A stretch of DNA of 64,000 nt from Enterobacter sp. 10-1 (GTDB lineage Bacteria; Pseudomonadota; Gammaproteobacteria; Enterobacterales; Enterobacteriaceae): positions 309,679-373,678 of the forward strand of contig NISF01000006.1 in assembly GCA_002270295.1 (NCBI GenBank), given 5' to 3'. Made by a program: the position numbers and the translations under genes. Position 1 is the stretch's first letter, and the number at the start of each line of letters is the position of its first letter. Below, one piece after another: positions 7,854 to 17,866 of this stretch. A model generated the notes under the pieces. It was not told where the DNA came from. It ran no database searches and saw only the letters and a program-made list of their open reading frames with translations.

Positions 7854-10800
7854 CTATCCGGGTTGCGATACAGCATAAAACTATCTATGAGTTCGATCGT
7901 GTTATTAACGTGGCGCCACATATTTTACGACTGCGGCCGGCCCCTCATTCACGCACGCATATTCATGGCTACTCCCTGAAAGTGACGCCGGAAAGTCACT
8001 TTATTAACTGGCAGCAGGACCCTTTCGGCAACTATCAGGCGCGGCTGGTTTTCCCTGAAAAAATGAACCGGCTGGAGTTTGAGGTGGAGGTGATTGCGGA
8101 TATGACCGTGATCAACCCGTTTGACTTCTTTATTGAAGAGTATGCCGAGAATTTTCCATTTGTTTACGATGCCTTACTGCACGAAGAGCTTACGCCCTAT
8201 CTGAAGACGTCTGAGCAGAGTCCTGAGCTGGAAGAGTGGCTGGCAACCGTTGAACGCAAAGAAAAGATGCCCATCGTGCCTTTTCTGGTGCAGTTAAATA
8301 GCCGCCTGGCGAACGAAATTGACTACGGCATTCGCCTGGAGCCCGGCGTACAGAGTTGTCAGGAAACGCTGACGTTGAAAAAAGGCTCCTGCAGGGACAC
8401 CTCCTGGCTGCTGGTACAGATACTCCGGAATTTGGGCCTCGCGGCTCGCTTTGCCTCGGGTTATCTGGTGCAGCTGGCCGCCGATGTAAAAGCGATCGAC
8501 GGTCCGTCTGGCCCGGAGCAGGATTTCACCGATCTGCACGCCTGGTGTGAAGTCTATCTGCCCGGTGCCGGGTGGGTGGGGCTCGACCCGACGAGTGGTT
8601 TGTTCGCGGGGGAAGGGCATATTCCTTTAGCCTGCACGGCCGACCCGCTCTCTGCCGCGCCGATTACTGGCGGAACCGACCCGTGCGAATGCGAGTTCAG
8701 CTACTCGAATATTGTTACGCGAATTCATGAAGACCCGCGGGTCACGCGCCCTTACAGCGAAGAAGAGTGGCTTAATATCAACGCCCTGGGACGCGCCGTT
8801 GATGCCGACCTGCAATCTGGCGATGTGCGCCTGACGATGGGGGGCGAGCCGACATTTGTCTCTACCACCGATATGGATTCCGCGCAGTGGAATACAGAGG
8901 CGCTGGGTAAGGATAAGCTACGGCTGGCCAAAGACCTGTTACTACGGCTAAAAGCGCAGTTCGGTCACAATGGTTTACTGCATTATGGTCAGGGTAAGTG
9001 GTATCCGGGCGAGGAAGTACCGCGCTGGGCGCTGGGCTGCTTCTGGCGCACCGATGGCGAAGCCCTGTGGCGCGATCCGTCGCTGTTTGCCCGTATCGAT
9101 CGGGATTATGGCCATAGCGTCGAAGATGCCGAACGCTTTGGACAGGCGCTCTGTCGGCAATTAGGCGTTGCGCCAACCTACCTGCAGCCGGCTTATGAAG
9201 ATTCACTCTACTATCTGTGGCTGGAGCGCTCGCTGCCGGAAGAGGTTGATCCGAGAACGGCGAATCTGACCGATGACCTTGAACGGCGGAGGCTGGCCAG
9301 TTTACTCAGCCGCGGTATGGAAAACGCAGCGGGCTATATCCTGCCTGTCGAATTTGATGGCATACGGTGGCAAAGTAGCCGCTGGTCAATGCGCGCCGGG
9401 CTTATTACGCTGATCCCCGGCGATAGCGCGATGGGTTATCGTCTGCCGCTGAATGCGCTGCCTCCGCTAGCCGAAGATGAGATAGCCGCCGAACGCGATC
9501 CTTTTGAACCGCGTGAACCGCTGCCTGTCTTTACTCCGGATAAATATACGCCAACGACTATCGCCCGGCAGGCGGTGCAACAACAACAGCCGGCACGAAA
9601 TCGGCGCAAAAGTGTGATCCGCACCGCCCTGTGTCTTGAGCCGCGCGATGGCAAGCTACATCTGTTCCTGCCGCCGGTAACCCACCTGGAGCATTATGTT
9701 GCGCTGATTCATGCCGTCGAGGCGGCGGCCGGCGAGCTGCAATTGCCCGTGGTGATTGAAGGCTATGAACCGCCAAAAGATCATCGCTTGCAGAAGCTGC
9801 TGTTGACCCCGGACCCGGGCGTGATTGAGGTCAATATTCACCCGGCCAGCCGCTGGGATGAGTTGGTCCATAATATTGAAACCCTCTATGAACAGGCGCA
9901 CCAGGCGCGGCTGGGGGCAGAGAAGTTTATGATCGATGGGCGGCATACCGGAACCGGGGGAGGCAACCACGTTACCCTGGGCGGCATCACACCTGCTGAC
10001 AGTCCTCTACTGCGGCGTCCCGATCTCCTGCGTAGCCTGGTGACATACTGGCAGCACCATCCGGGGCTTTCCTACTTATTCTCAGGAATGTTTATTGGCC
10101 CAACCAGTCAGGCTCCGCGCCCGGATGAAGGTCGGGATGAAGCCCTTTATGAAATGGAGATTGCCTTCCAGAACATGCCGGAAGGGCTGGTTGATACCCC
10201 GTGGCTGGTGGACAGGCTGATGCGCAACCTGCTGGTGGATATCACCGGCAATACCCATCGCTCCGAATTTTGTATCGACAAACTCTACGCGGCGGGCAGC
10301 AGCAGCGGGCGTCTGGGGCTGCTGGAGTTTCGCGGCTTCGAAATGTCTCCTCACGCGCGCATGTCGCTGGTGCAGCTGCTGCTGCTCCGTTGTCTGGTGG
10401 CGCGTTTCTGGAAAACACCCTATCACAAGCCGCTGGTCCGCTGGGGGACACAGCTGCACGATAAATTTATGCTGCCGCATTTCGTCTGGCAGGACGTTAA
10501 AGAAGTGGTGGATGACCTGCAACAACATGGCTACCCGTTCAAGCTGGCCTGGCTGCTGCCGTTCGAGGAGTTTCGCTTCCCGCACTATGGCCGTCAGCAA
10601 ATTGATGATATTGAGCTGGAGCTTCGCTGGGCGATCGAACCGTGGCATGTACTGGGCGAGGAAGTCACTCAGTCCGGGACCTCTCGCTATGTTGATTCCT
10701 CCGTCGAGCGCATGCAGGTGCGCCTGTCCGGTTTGACTGAAGGACGCTATGTGCTGGCGTGCAACGGCCGCCGCGTACCGCTGCGAGCGACCGGCAAAAA

Positions 10801-11194
10801 AGGGGAGATGGTAGGGGCGGTGCGCTATCGAGCCTGGGCGCCGCCATCGGCGCTGCATCCGACTCTTGGGGTGAATACCCCCCTGGTGTTTGACCTGATT
10901 GATACCTGGAACGGTCTTTCCATTGGCGGCTGCAGCTATCGCGTCAGCCACCCTGGCGGACGTCACTATGAGACGCTACCGGTCAACAGTAATGAAGCTG
11001 AGGCGAGGCGCGTCAATCGATTCTGGGATCATGGCTTCACCCAAGGCGTCCTGACCCCTCCACCGGCATTTAGCGCGTTAAGGACATTCTATGAGCATGA
11101 GCAGGTTCCACGCCCTATGGCTCCGCCGGAAGAAGAGCCCGGCGACGAATACCCGCATACTTTGGATCTTCGCAGGAAGTATACTAGGATTTAG
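7850..11194 (+). CDS. Large transglutaminase-like / DUF2126 protein
   Basis: An 1114-residue two-part protein. Residues 1-85 resemble the bacterial transglutaminase-like N-terminal beta domain. The papain-like core follows with a full Cys-His-Asp triad: C181 in KKGSCRDTSW, H230 in DLHAWCEVYLPG and D246 in GLDPTSG. From about residue 320 to the end is a DUF2126 region (GEPTFVSTTDMDSAQWNTEALG, a TGGGNHVTLGG block, GLLEFRGFEMSPHARMSLVQ), which is found fused to this protease-like core. Such proteins are encoded with circularly permuted ATP-grasp enzymes and may cut or transfer the peptide these enzymes build. No signal peptide is seen. The start overlaps the alpha-E gene by four bases. Confidence 0.85.
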   Translation: MTIRVAIQHKTIYEFDRVINVAPHILRLRPAPHSRTHIHGYSLKVTPESHFINWQQDPFGNYQARLVFPEKMNRLEFEVEVIADMTVINPFDFFIEEYAENFPFVYDALLHEELTPYLKTSEQSPELEEWLATVERKEKMPIVPFLVQLNSRLANEIDYGIRLEPGVQSCQETLTLKKGSCRDTSWLLVQILRNLGLAARFASGYLVQLAADVKAIDGPSGPEQDFTDLHAWCEVYLPGAGWVGLDPTSGLFAGEGHIPLACTADPLSAAPITGGTDPCECEFSYSNIVTRIHEDPRVTRPYSEEEWLNINALGRAVDADLQSGDVRLTMGGEPTFVSTTDMDSAQWNTEALGKDKLRLAKDLLLRLKAQFGHNGLLHYGQGKWYPGEEVPRWALGCFWRTDGEALWRDPSLFARIDRDYGHSVEDAERFGQALCRQLGVAPTYLQPAYEDSLYYLWLERSLPEEVDPRTANLTDDLERRRLASLLSRGMENAAGYILPVEFDGIRWQSSRWSMRAGLITLIPGDSAMGYRLPLNALPPLAEDEIAAERDPFEPREPLPVFTPDKYTPTTIARQAVQQQQPARNRRKSVIRTALCLEPRDGKLHLFLPPVTHLEHYVALIHAVEAAAGELQLPVVIEGYEPPKDHRLQKLLLTPDPGVIEVNIHPASRWDELVHNIETLYEQAHQARLGAEKFMIDGRHTGTGGGNHVTLGGITPADSPLLRRPDLLRSLVTYWQHHPGLSYLFSGMFIGPTSQAPRPDEGRDEALYEMEIAFQNMPEGLVDTPWLVDRLMRNLLVDITGNTHRSEFCIDKLYAAGSSSGRLGLLEFRGFEMSPHARMSLVQLLLLRCLVARFWKTPYHKPLVRWGTQLHDKFMLPHFVWQDVKEVVDDLQQHGYPFKLAWLLPFEEFRFPHYGRQQIDDIELELRWAIEPWHVLGEEVTQSGTSRYVDSSVERMQVRLSGLTEGRYVLACNGRRVPLRATGKKGEMVGAVRYRAWAPPSALHPTLGVNTPLVFDLIDTWNGLSIGGCSYRVSHPGGRHYETLPVNSNEAEARRVNRFWDHGFTQGVLTPPPAFSALRTFYEHEQVPRPMAPPEEEPGDEYPHTLDLRRKYTRI

Positions 11195-11218
11195 CTTTGA
11201 GCCGGGTAATCAGAATAC

Positions 11219-13765
11219 ATGACAGCTTCTTTTTCTGAATCAATCACGCCGGCCTGTGAGCCGGCGTCTTTCTCTGTCGATCTCTCTGCGACAGACGTTT
11301 ATAACGAAGCTTGCGATCCGGCGAACATCATCCGCCCGCAATGGACTGAGGTCATGAACAGCGTCAGCGAGATGGGCGTGGACGGGATGGAAAACCGTCT
11401 TCGTCAGGCCAGGCGTATTTTGCGCGATGATGGCGCAACCTATAACCTCAATGGCGATCCGCTGTCGCCGAACGTCTGGTCGCTGGACATCATTCCAAAT
11501 CTGCTGGCGGAAGACGAGTGGTTAACCGTTGAACGCGGGCTGGCGCAGCGTTCGCTGCTTTTCGACCTGATGCTTAAAGATTTCTACGGCGAACAGCGGC
11601 TGCTAAAAGAGGGAATTGTCCCGTCAGAAATCGTGTTCTCTCACCCAGGCTTCCTGCGTCAGTGCCACGGTATACGTCTGCCGGGGGCGCACAATCTAAT
11701 CTTCCACGCTGTCGATTTAGTTCGCAGCGGCGATGGACAGTTTGTGGCTATTGGCGATCGCACCCAGGCGCCGAGCGGCACCGGTTATGTTCTGGAAAAC
11801 AGAATCGCAGTTTCTCGCGTGCTGCCGTCGCTGTTTCGCAACAGCAACGTCCGGCGGCTTTCCGGCTTCTTTCATGCACTACGACATACGTTAGCCAGCC
11901 TCGCCAGCCACAAAACCGATACCCCGCGGATCGTGGTGCTGACGCCCGGTGCGTACAGCAGCACCTATTTTGAGCATGCTTACCTCGCGAACTATCTCGG
12001 TTTTCAGCTGGTACAGGGAGGCGATCTGACCGTGCGTAACGGCAGGGTATGGTTGAAATCCCTTAATGGCCTGTCGGAAGTCGATGTGATTTTGCGCCGT
12101 ATGGATGATGCTTATTGCGACCAAACGGAACTACGCTCCGACTCACGACTGGGCGTGCCGGGACTGCTGGAAGTGGTACGCAGCGGTAACGTCGTGCTGG
12201 CAAACCCTCTGGGCTCGGGGGTTCTTGAAGCGCCGGCGTTACTGGCGTTTCTCGCAGAAATTAGTCAGTGTTTGCTTGGCGAACCGCTATTGATCCCGAC
12301 GGTTAAGACCTGGTGGTGCGGCCGCGCTGAGGATCGCGATTTTGTGATCCGTAACCTTGAGCATCTGATAATCAAGCCGTCCTGGCGTAGTTTTGATAGC
12401 AAAAGCATTTACGGCCATAGCCTGGATGACAGCAATCGGACGCTCATTATTCAGCAAATCATAGCCAACCCGCACAACTACGTGGCTCAGGTATATGTAC
12501 CGGGCTCGCGCGTACCGGTCTGGGATAAGCAACAAATTGAGTATCGCCCCGGTATTTTCCGCGCGTTTACCGTTGCCACCCCGGAGGGCTACTGCGTAAT
12601 GCCCGGAACGCTATCACGGGTGGCTGAGTCCGCTGATGAATTTATTGTCAGCGATTTATCCGGCGCCCGCAGCAAAGATACGTGGATACTGGGGGAAAAA
12701 CCCGACATCGCGCAGCAGCCGCTGACGGATTCCATTCCTCGTGATGAGGGAAATCTGCCCAGCCGCGTTATAGAGAACCTGTTCTGGTTTGGCCGCTATG
12801 CGGAACGCGCTGAAATGAGCCTGCGCGTGATTCGTACTCTTTTCAAACAACTTAACGGAGTTGAGTTGTTTATGCCTGAAAGCCGCGAAGTCCTGCTGGG
12901 GGCATTATTCTCGCTCACCGGCACGTTGCCTGAAAGAGACGCTATCGGCGACCAGAGTCATGAGCTTTCTTCGCTGGTTTGCGATGGTCAACGCGTCGGG
13001 TCCATTAAATTTAATATCCAAAGCATGCTGACATGCGGCGAGCAGGTAAAAGAGATGCTCTCGGCCGATACCCGAATTATTCTCAATGAGTTACGCGATT
13101 GCATCCGGACGGTGGAGGTGGCGTATCAGGATGGGCTCCCGGAACTGCCGGAAGAGTCACTGGATAACCTGGTCACCTCTTTACTGGCATTGTCCGGGCT
13201 AAATCATGAGAGCATGCTGCGCGGAATGGACTGGCGTTTTCAGGAGATTGGCCGCCGCGCCGAACGGGCGCGTCTAACCGCCATTTTGTTAAAACACACG
13301 TTGACCCGCGCTCTTCCTGGCCTGCAGCAACAGCAAATTTTAGAATCGGTACTGATGAGCGTGGAGGCATTGATCTCTTTCCGTCGCCGCTATCGAGGAC
13401 GGATGAACATCATTTCCGGTCTGGATTTATTGATGCTGGACGGTAGCAACCCGCGTTCATTGATTTATCAGATCGATCGGCTGCGTAAATATCTGCTCGA
13501 TCTGCCGCGACAGGAGGGTCAGACTTCCAGCCTGACGTCCGACATGCGTCCGATAATGAAATCACTGACTGATATTCAACTGGCCGAGCTGGACATGCTG
13601 GCGCAGGTCGATGAACAAACGGAGCTGCGGGGACAACTGGATGCGCTCATGACGCAGATAATCAGCCAGCTGGAGCAATTCACGACCTTGCTGAGCGACA
13701 AGTATTTCGATCACGCAGATGGACCGCAGCAGTTGATTAACGCGCAATGGAAGACCGACTTATGA
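11219..13765 (+). CDS. Circularly permuted ATP-grasp fused to alpha-E domain
   Basis: An 848-residue fusion. Residues 1 to about 500 repeat the ATP-grasp blocks seen in the first operon gene (QAPSGTGYVLENR, TPGAYSSTYFEHAYLANYLG, EVDVILRRMDDAYCD, IIKPSWRSFDSKSIYG, EYRPGIFRAFTV). From about 515 an alpha-E domain starts (SRVIENLFWFGRYAERAEMSLRVIRTLF). The same two activities thus occur in the operon once as separate proteins and once fused, which suggests two different ligation steps. The lysine region is less like the canonical block than in the 485-residue paralogue (KPSWRS instead of KPANESGG), so its substrate or activity may differ. It starts 24 bases after the previous stop with a weak ribosome site. 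Confidence 0.85.
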   Translation: MTASFSESITPACEPASFSVDLSATDVYNEACDPANIIRPQWTEVMNSVSEMGVDGMENRLRQARRILRDDGATYNLNGDPLSPNVWSLDIIPNLLAEDEWLTVERGLAQRSLLFDLMLKDFYGEQRLLKEGIVPSEIVFSHPGFLRQCHGIRLPGAHNLIFHAVDLVRSGDGQFVAIGDRTQAPSGTGYVLENRIAVSRVLPSLFRNSNVRRLSGFFHALRHTLASLASHKTDTPRIVVLTPGAYSSTYFEHAYLANYLGFQLVQGGDLTVRNGRVWLKSLNGLSEVDVILRRMDDAYCDQTELRSDSRLGVPGLLEVVRSGNVVLANPLGSGVLEAPALLAFLAEISQCLLGEPLLIPTVKTWWCGRAEDRDFVIRNLEHLIIKPSWRSFDSKSIYGHSLDDSNRTLIIQQIIANPHNYVAQVYVPGSRVPVWDKQQIEYRPGIFRAFTVATPEGYCVMPGTLSRVAESADEFIVSDLSGARSKDTWILGEKPDIAQQPLTDSIPRDEGNLPSRVIENLFWFGRYAERAEMSLRVIRTLFKQLNGVELFMPESREVLLGALFSLTGTLPERDAIGDQSHELSSLVCDGQRVGSIKFNIQSMLTCGEQVKEMLSADTRIILNELRDCIRTVEVAYQDGLPELPEESLDNLVTSLLALSGLNHESMLRGMDWRFQEIGRRAERARLTAILLKHTLTRALPGLQQQQILESVLMSVEALISFRRRYRGRMNIISGLDLLMLDGSNPRSLIYQIDRLRKYLLDLPRQEGQTSSLTSDMRPIMKSLTDIQLAELDMLAQVDEQTELRGQLDALMTQIISQLEQFTTLLSDKYFDHADGPQQLINAQWKTDL

Positions 13766-14655
13766 AATATCGGGTACGTCATCTTACGGAGTACCAGTAC
13801 AATTCCCCCGTGACGTTATGCTACAACATGACGCATCTTCTGCCGCGCGATACGGCTAATCAACGCTGTTTGCTACGCCGAATTACAGTCACCCCGATGC
13901 CCGTTTATCAGAGCGAGGGGAGTGATTATTTCGGCAATCTGACGTTTTATTTCTCGATTCAGGTTCCGCACGATACGCTAACCATTGAGATGGAAAGCTA
14001 CTTTGATATCGACGAAACAAACCACGCCGACCTGCTATATAACCACCCGCTGACCTGCGGAGAGTATCGTCGATTGCTGCATGAGTCTGGGACACCGGAG
14101 CTGCGGATGGCGAAAGAGTATGTGCTGGATTCCGATCTAATCCTCCGTTCCGAACGGCTGGCCAGCTATGCTGCCGATATTTTTCACGATAATGCCGGGG
14201 TAATTCAGGCCGCGATGGACTTTACGCATCGTATTTTTACGGAGTTCACTTTCGACCCGGTTGCGACCAGCGTCACTACGCCACCCGAGCAGGTGTTGCA
14301 GGAAAAGCGCGGCGTCTGTCAGGATTTCGCCCATCTGGCGATCGCCTGCCTGCGTTCCGTCGGGTTACCCGCGCGTTATATCAGCGGTTATATTGAAACG
14401 CTGCCGCCTGAGGGGCAGGAAAAATTAGCGGGGGCCGATGCGTCGCATGCGTGGTTTGCTATTTTTATCCCCGATTTAGGCTGGCTGGAATTTGATCCCA
14501 CCAATGACCTCATGCCGCAGGGGCAGCACATCGTGACGGCATGGGGGAGAGATTACGCCGATGTCACCCCGTTACAGGGGGTTATTTTCGATGGTGGAGC
14601 AACGCTCGCCCTGCAGGTGGCGGTAGATGTGCAGCGCGAGTGCTCCCCTGATTGA
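13762..14655 (+). CDS. Transglutaminase-like cysteine protease family protein
   Basis: A 297-residue protein starting MKYRVRHLTEYQY at 13762, where the ATG overlaps the previous stop (ATGA). An upstream in-frame ATG at 13747 is less likely because family members begin at MKY. It has the transglutaminase N-terminal beta domain and a core with C186 (KRGVCQDFAHLA), H229 (DASHAWFAIF) and D245 (LEFDPTND), a complete triad. It is the last gene of the operon; a strong hairpin follows. It is distinct from the large paralogue in the same operon because it lacks DUF2126. Role unknown; it may process the product of the ATP-grasp ligases. Confidence 0.85.
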   Translation: MKYRVRHLTEYQYNSPVTLCYNMTHLLPRDTANQRCLLRRITVTPMPVYQSEGSDYFGNLTFYFSIQVPHDTLTIEMESYFDIDETNHADLLYNHPLTCGEYRRLLHESGTPELRMAKEYVLDSDLILRSERLASYAADIFHDNAGVIQAAMDFTHRIFTEFTFDPVATSVTTPPEQVLQEKRGVCQDFAHLAIACLRSVGLPARYISGYIETLPPEGQEKLAGADASHAWFAIFIPDLGWLEFDPTNDLMPQGQHIVTAWGRDYADVTPLQGVIFDGGATLALQVAVDVQRECSPD

Positions 14656-14676
14656 TCGAGATGCGATAAACGAACG

Positions 14677-14715
14677 CTTAAATACCCTCTCAACCTCGGC
14701 TGAGGGGTATTTAAG
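14677..14715. terminator. Bidirectional terminator hairpin
   Basis: CTTAAATACCC and GGGTATTTAAG are perfect complements, with further pairing (CTC/GAG) towards the loop. The hairpin lies between the convergent transglutaminase gene and yhdZ. The A/T-rich outer arms give U-tracts in both directions. Confidence 0.75.
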
Positions 14716-14736
14716 CTTGCGGCGTTCCTTGAGCGT

Positions 14737-15498
14737 TTAGTGAATAACCTGCGACAGAAACGCGCGGGTACGCTCTGATTTTGGATGGGCGAAAAACTCC
14801 TGCGGCGGGGCCTGTTCTACGATTTCGCCGCGGTCCATAAAGATAACCCGGTCAGCCACCGTGCGCGCAAAGCCCATTTCATGGGTGACGCAGAGCATCG
14901 TCATACCATCTTCCGCCAGACCAATCATGGTATCGAGCACCTCTTTTACCATCTCCGGGTCCAGCGCCGAAGTGGGTTCATCAAACAGCATGATTTTGGG
15001 TTTCATGCACAGTGAACGGGCAATGGCCACGCGCTGCTGCTGACCACCGGACAGCTGTCCCGGGAATTTATGCGCATGTTCAGCAATACGTACTCGCTGC
15101 AGATAGTGCATTGCCAGCGCTTCCGCTTCCTTCACTGGCATCTTACGCACCCAGGTCGGCGCCAACGTACAGTTCTGTAAAACGGTCAGGTGAGGGAAAA
15201 GATTAAAGTGTTGAAATACCATGCCGACTTCAGTTCGCACGCGTTCTATATTGCGAACATCATCGTTGAGATGAATACCATCAACGACGATACGCCCCTG
15301 CTGGTGTTCTTCCAGGTGGTTGATGCAACGAATTGTGGTCGATTTACCCGAGCCTGAGGGCCCGCAGAGAACAATACGTTCGCGGGGCTTCACCTGCAGG
15401 TTAATATCTTTCAATACGTGGAACTGACCGTACCATTTGTTCACATTTTCGAGCGAAATCATCATTGCGTCAGCAGAATTAGTCATCGTGTGTGTCAT
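14737..15498 (-). CDS. yhdZ: Amino-acid ABC transporter, ATP-binding protein YhdZ
   Basis: A 253-residue ABC ATPase of the polar amino-acid family, with Walker [10 protein letters not shown] at 46-54, the LSGGQQQR signature, Walker [13 protein letters not shown] and a VTHEMGFA H-loop. Length and sequence agree with what I recall of E. coli YhdZ and of AapP of the rhizobial general L-amino-acid permease. It powers the importer made by the three genes upstream and is last in that operon, eight bases after yhdY. The operon is headed by a sigma-54 promoter. Confidence 0.9.
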   Translation of the reverse strand: MTHTMTNSADAMMISLENVNKWYGQFHVLKDINLQVKPRERIVLCGPSGSGKSTTIRCINHLEEHQQGRIVVDGIHLNDDVRNIERVRTEVGMVFQHFNLFPHLTVLQNCTLAPTWVRKMPVKEAEALAMHYLQRVRIAEHAHKFPGQLSGGQQQRVAIARSLCMKPKIMLFDEPTSALDPEMVKEVLDTMIGLAEDGMTMLCVTHEMGFARTVADRVIFMDRGEIVEQAPPQEFFAHPKSERTRAFLSQVIH

Positions 15499-15506
15499 GT
15501 AAAACC

Positions 15507-16613
15507 TCAGTGCGATTTACGCCCGGTGTGAAAGCGCTTTTCCAGATACTGGCTGTAGCGCGACATGCTAAAACAGAAAATCCAGTAGACGAGAGCGGCA
15601 AAAACGTAGCCCTCTGTCGACATGCCAAGCCAGGTGGGGTCAACCGTCGCCTGTTGTACGCTACTGAAAAGATCGAACAGGCCGATGATGATCACCAGGC
15701 TGGTGTCTTTAAACAAAGCGATGATGGTGTTGACCAGTCCGGGGATGGTGAGCTTGAGCGCCTGGGGAAGAATGACCAGAAACTGTGTTTTCCAGTAGCC
15801 CAGCGCCAGCGATTCAGCCGCTTCATATTGCCCTTTGGGCAGCGCCTGCAATCCACCGCGCACCACTTCCGCGATATAGGCCGACTGGAACAGAATAACC
15901 CCGACCAGCGCACGCACCAGCTTATCGATAGTGGTTCCTTCGGCCATAAACAGCGGCAGCATCACCGATGACATAAACAGCACGGTAATCAGCGGCACGC
16001 CTCGCCAGAACTCGATAAAAATCACCGACAGAGTGCGAACGACCGGCATCGTTGAGCGGCGTCCCAGCGCCAGCAAAATCCCCAACGGCAACGCCCCGGC
16101 AATCCCGACGGAGGCGATAATCAGCGTCAGCGTCAGACCTCCCCACTGGCGGGTCTCGACGCGTTCGAGGCCCAAAAAACCGCCGTACATCAGGACCCAG
16201 ACGATGATGGGATAGGCCACCGCCCAACAGGCGATATAGCGGCCTCGGCGCGGCATTGATTTGATAAACATCGGGATGATGGACAGCAGACCAATCACCA
16301 GCGCGAGGTTGATACGCCAGCGGAGTTCATGCGGATAGAGCCCATACATGAACTGGCCAAAGCGCGCATGGATAAACACCCAGCAGGCGCCTTCTTTGGT
16401 ACAGTCGGCGCGGGTTGTACCCAGCCAGTTTGCCTTGAAGACCAGCCAGTTCAGCGCCGGGGGGATCACGGTCCAGATAATCCACAGACACAGCAGCGTC
16501 AGCAGCGTATTGAACCAGCTGGAGAACAGATGTTTACGTGCCCAGGCCCAGGCTTTACTCGCCGGGTTTGCTGGTGCCGGGGGTGTTTCATGTGTGGTAA
16601 CAGACATAATCAT
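15507..16613 (-). CDS. yhdY: Amino-acid ABC transporter permease YhdY
   Basis: A 368-residue inner-membrane permease of the HisM/AapM type. After a cytoplasmic N-terminus and several membrane segments, the conserved permease loop is clear ([28 protein letters not shown], then [16 protein letters not shown]). The long central insertion with THADCTKEG-like and MYGLYPHE sequences is typical of YhdY/AapM, and the match to remembered E. coli YhdY is close over the whole length. ATG 16613 and the in-frame ATG two codons later are both possible; the GGA element is better spaced for the second. Confidence 0.9.
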   Translation of the reverse strand: MIMSVTTHETPPAPANPASKAWAWARKHLFSSWFNTLLTLLCLWIIWTVIPPALNWLVFKANWLGTTRADCTKEGACWVFIHARFGQFMYGLYPHELRWRINLALVIGLLSIIPMFIKSMPRRGRYIACWAVAYPIIVWVLMYGGFLGLERVETRQWGGLTLTLIIASVGIAGALPLGILLALGRRSTMPVVRTLSVIFIEFWRGVPLITVLFMSSVMLPLFMAEGTTIDKLVRALVGVILFQSAYIAEVVRGGLQALPKGQYEAAESLALGYWKTQFLVILPQALKLTIPGLVNTIIALFKDTSLVIIIGLFDLFSSVQQATVDPTWLGMSTEGYVFAALVYWIFCFSMSRYSQYLEKRFHTGRKSH

Positions 16614-16622
16614 TCCGTTCTC

Positions 16623-17801
16623 TTAACGCTCAACCAGCGCGATTTTGCGGTTGTAGATATTCATCAGCAGCGAAATAACCAGACTGATGATCAGATAGAC
16701 CGCCATGGTGATAGCAATGGTCTCGATCGCCTGACCGGTCTGATTCAGCACCGTACCGGCAAACAGCGAGACCATATCCGGATAGCCGATGGCCGCCGCC
16801 AGCGAGGAGTTTTTCACGATGTTGAGATACTGGCTGGTCAGCGGTGGAATGATGACCCGCATTGCCTGGGGGATGATCACCTGCCGCATGGTCACAGGAT
16901 TCGGCAAACCTAGCGAACGGGCCGCTTCACTCTGTCCATGCGGGACCGACTGGATACCGGAGCGAATCACTTCAGCAATAAACGAAGACGTGTAGATCGA
17001 CAGCGCCAGCGTCAGCGAAGCCAGCTCCGGGATCATGACGAATCCGCCACGGAAGTTAAATCCGCGAAGCTGCGGGACATCCCAGTGGGTGGCGGCGCCA
17101 AACAGCGTATGGGCTATCAGCGGGAAGACGATAATCATCGCGGCGGCTGTGGGCCAGGTCCGCCGCAGCTGACCGGTCTTCAGCTGGTGCTGGCGGTTGT
17201 AATGCCGTAACCCGATGCTGCCTGCAATCGCCAGCGCCAGGGCGATAACGAATGGCCAGCTGCCTGGCGCATAGGTGGGCCACGGGATGTAAAGACCGCG
17301 GTTGCTGACAAACGCCAGATCGAATGCGCTTAATGCCTCGCGTGGGCCGGGGAGATTACGCAGAACGGCAAAATACCAAAAGAAAATCTGCAACAACGGC
17401 GGGATGTTGCGGAACGTCTCGATATAAATGGTCGAGAGCCTGCGCAGCAGCCAGTTATCAGACAGACGGGCGAGGCCGATAAAGAAACCGAGAATGGAGG
17501 CGAAAACAATGCACAGCGCGGAAACCAGCAGGGTATTGGTTAACCCCACAAGGAAGACGCGCGCGTAAGTATCGCCTTCAGTGTAATCAATCAGATGCTG
17601 GACGATGCCGAAACCGGCACCACGTTCAAGAAAACCAAAACCGGATGTAATACCGCGATTGGCCAGGTTGATCACCGTGTTGTGGATCAGATATCCCACA
17701 ACAGCAAACACGGCCACAATGGCGACTATCTGGTAAAGCCAGGCGCGAACCGTGGGATTACCGAACGAAAAATCCCTTTTTACGGTTGGGCGTTGAGACA
17801 T
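16623..17801 (-). CDS. yhdX: Amino-acid ABC transporter permease YhdX
   Basis: A 392-residue permease, partner of YhdY, of the HisQ/AapQ type. It has about eight hydrophobic segments and the permease loop FIAEVIRSGIQSVPHGQSEAARSLGL with VIIPQAMRVIIPPLTSQYLN. The length matches the E. coli family member (about 393). It follows the binding-protein gene by 65 bases and precedes yhdY by nine, in one transcription unit. Confidence 0.9.
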   Translation of the reverse strand: MSQRPTVKRDFSFGNPTVRAWLYQIVAIVAVFAVVGYLIHNTVINLANRGITSGFGFLERGAGFGIVQHLIDYTEGDTYARVFLVGLTNTLLVSALCIVFASILGFFIGLARLSDNWLLRRLSTIYIETFRNIPPLLQIFFWYFAVLRNLPGPREALSAFDLAFVSNRGLYIPWPTYAPGSWPFVIALALAIAGSIGLRHYNRQHQLKTGQLRRTWPTAAAMIIVFPLIAHTLFGAATHWDVPQLRGFNFRGGFVMIPELASLTLALSIYTSSFIAEVIRSGIQSVPHGQSEAARSLGLPNPVTMRQVIIPQAMRVIIPPLTSQYLNIVKNSSLAAAIGYPDMVSLFAGTVLNQTGQAIETIAITMAVYLIISLVISLLMNIYNRKIALVER

Positions 17802-17866
17802 GTTGAAACCTCAATGAAAAAAGCGCATTGGGTACCGCAGGGTGCGGTACCCGACTGGAAGGCAGA

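Noticed and set aside
10082..10966. Long open frame antisense to the transglutaminase/DUF2126 gene
   Set aside because: It is a by-product of GC-rich codon bias opposite a well-supported gene; no ribosome site and no recognisable domain.
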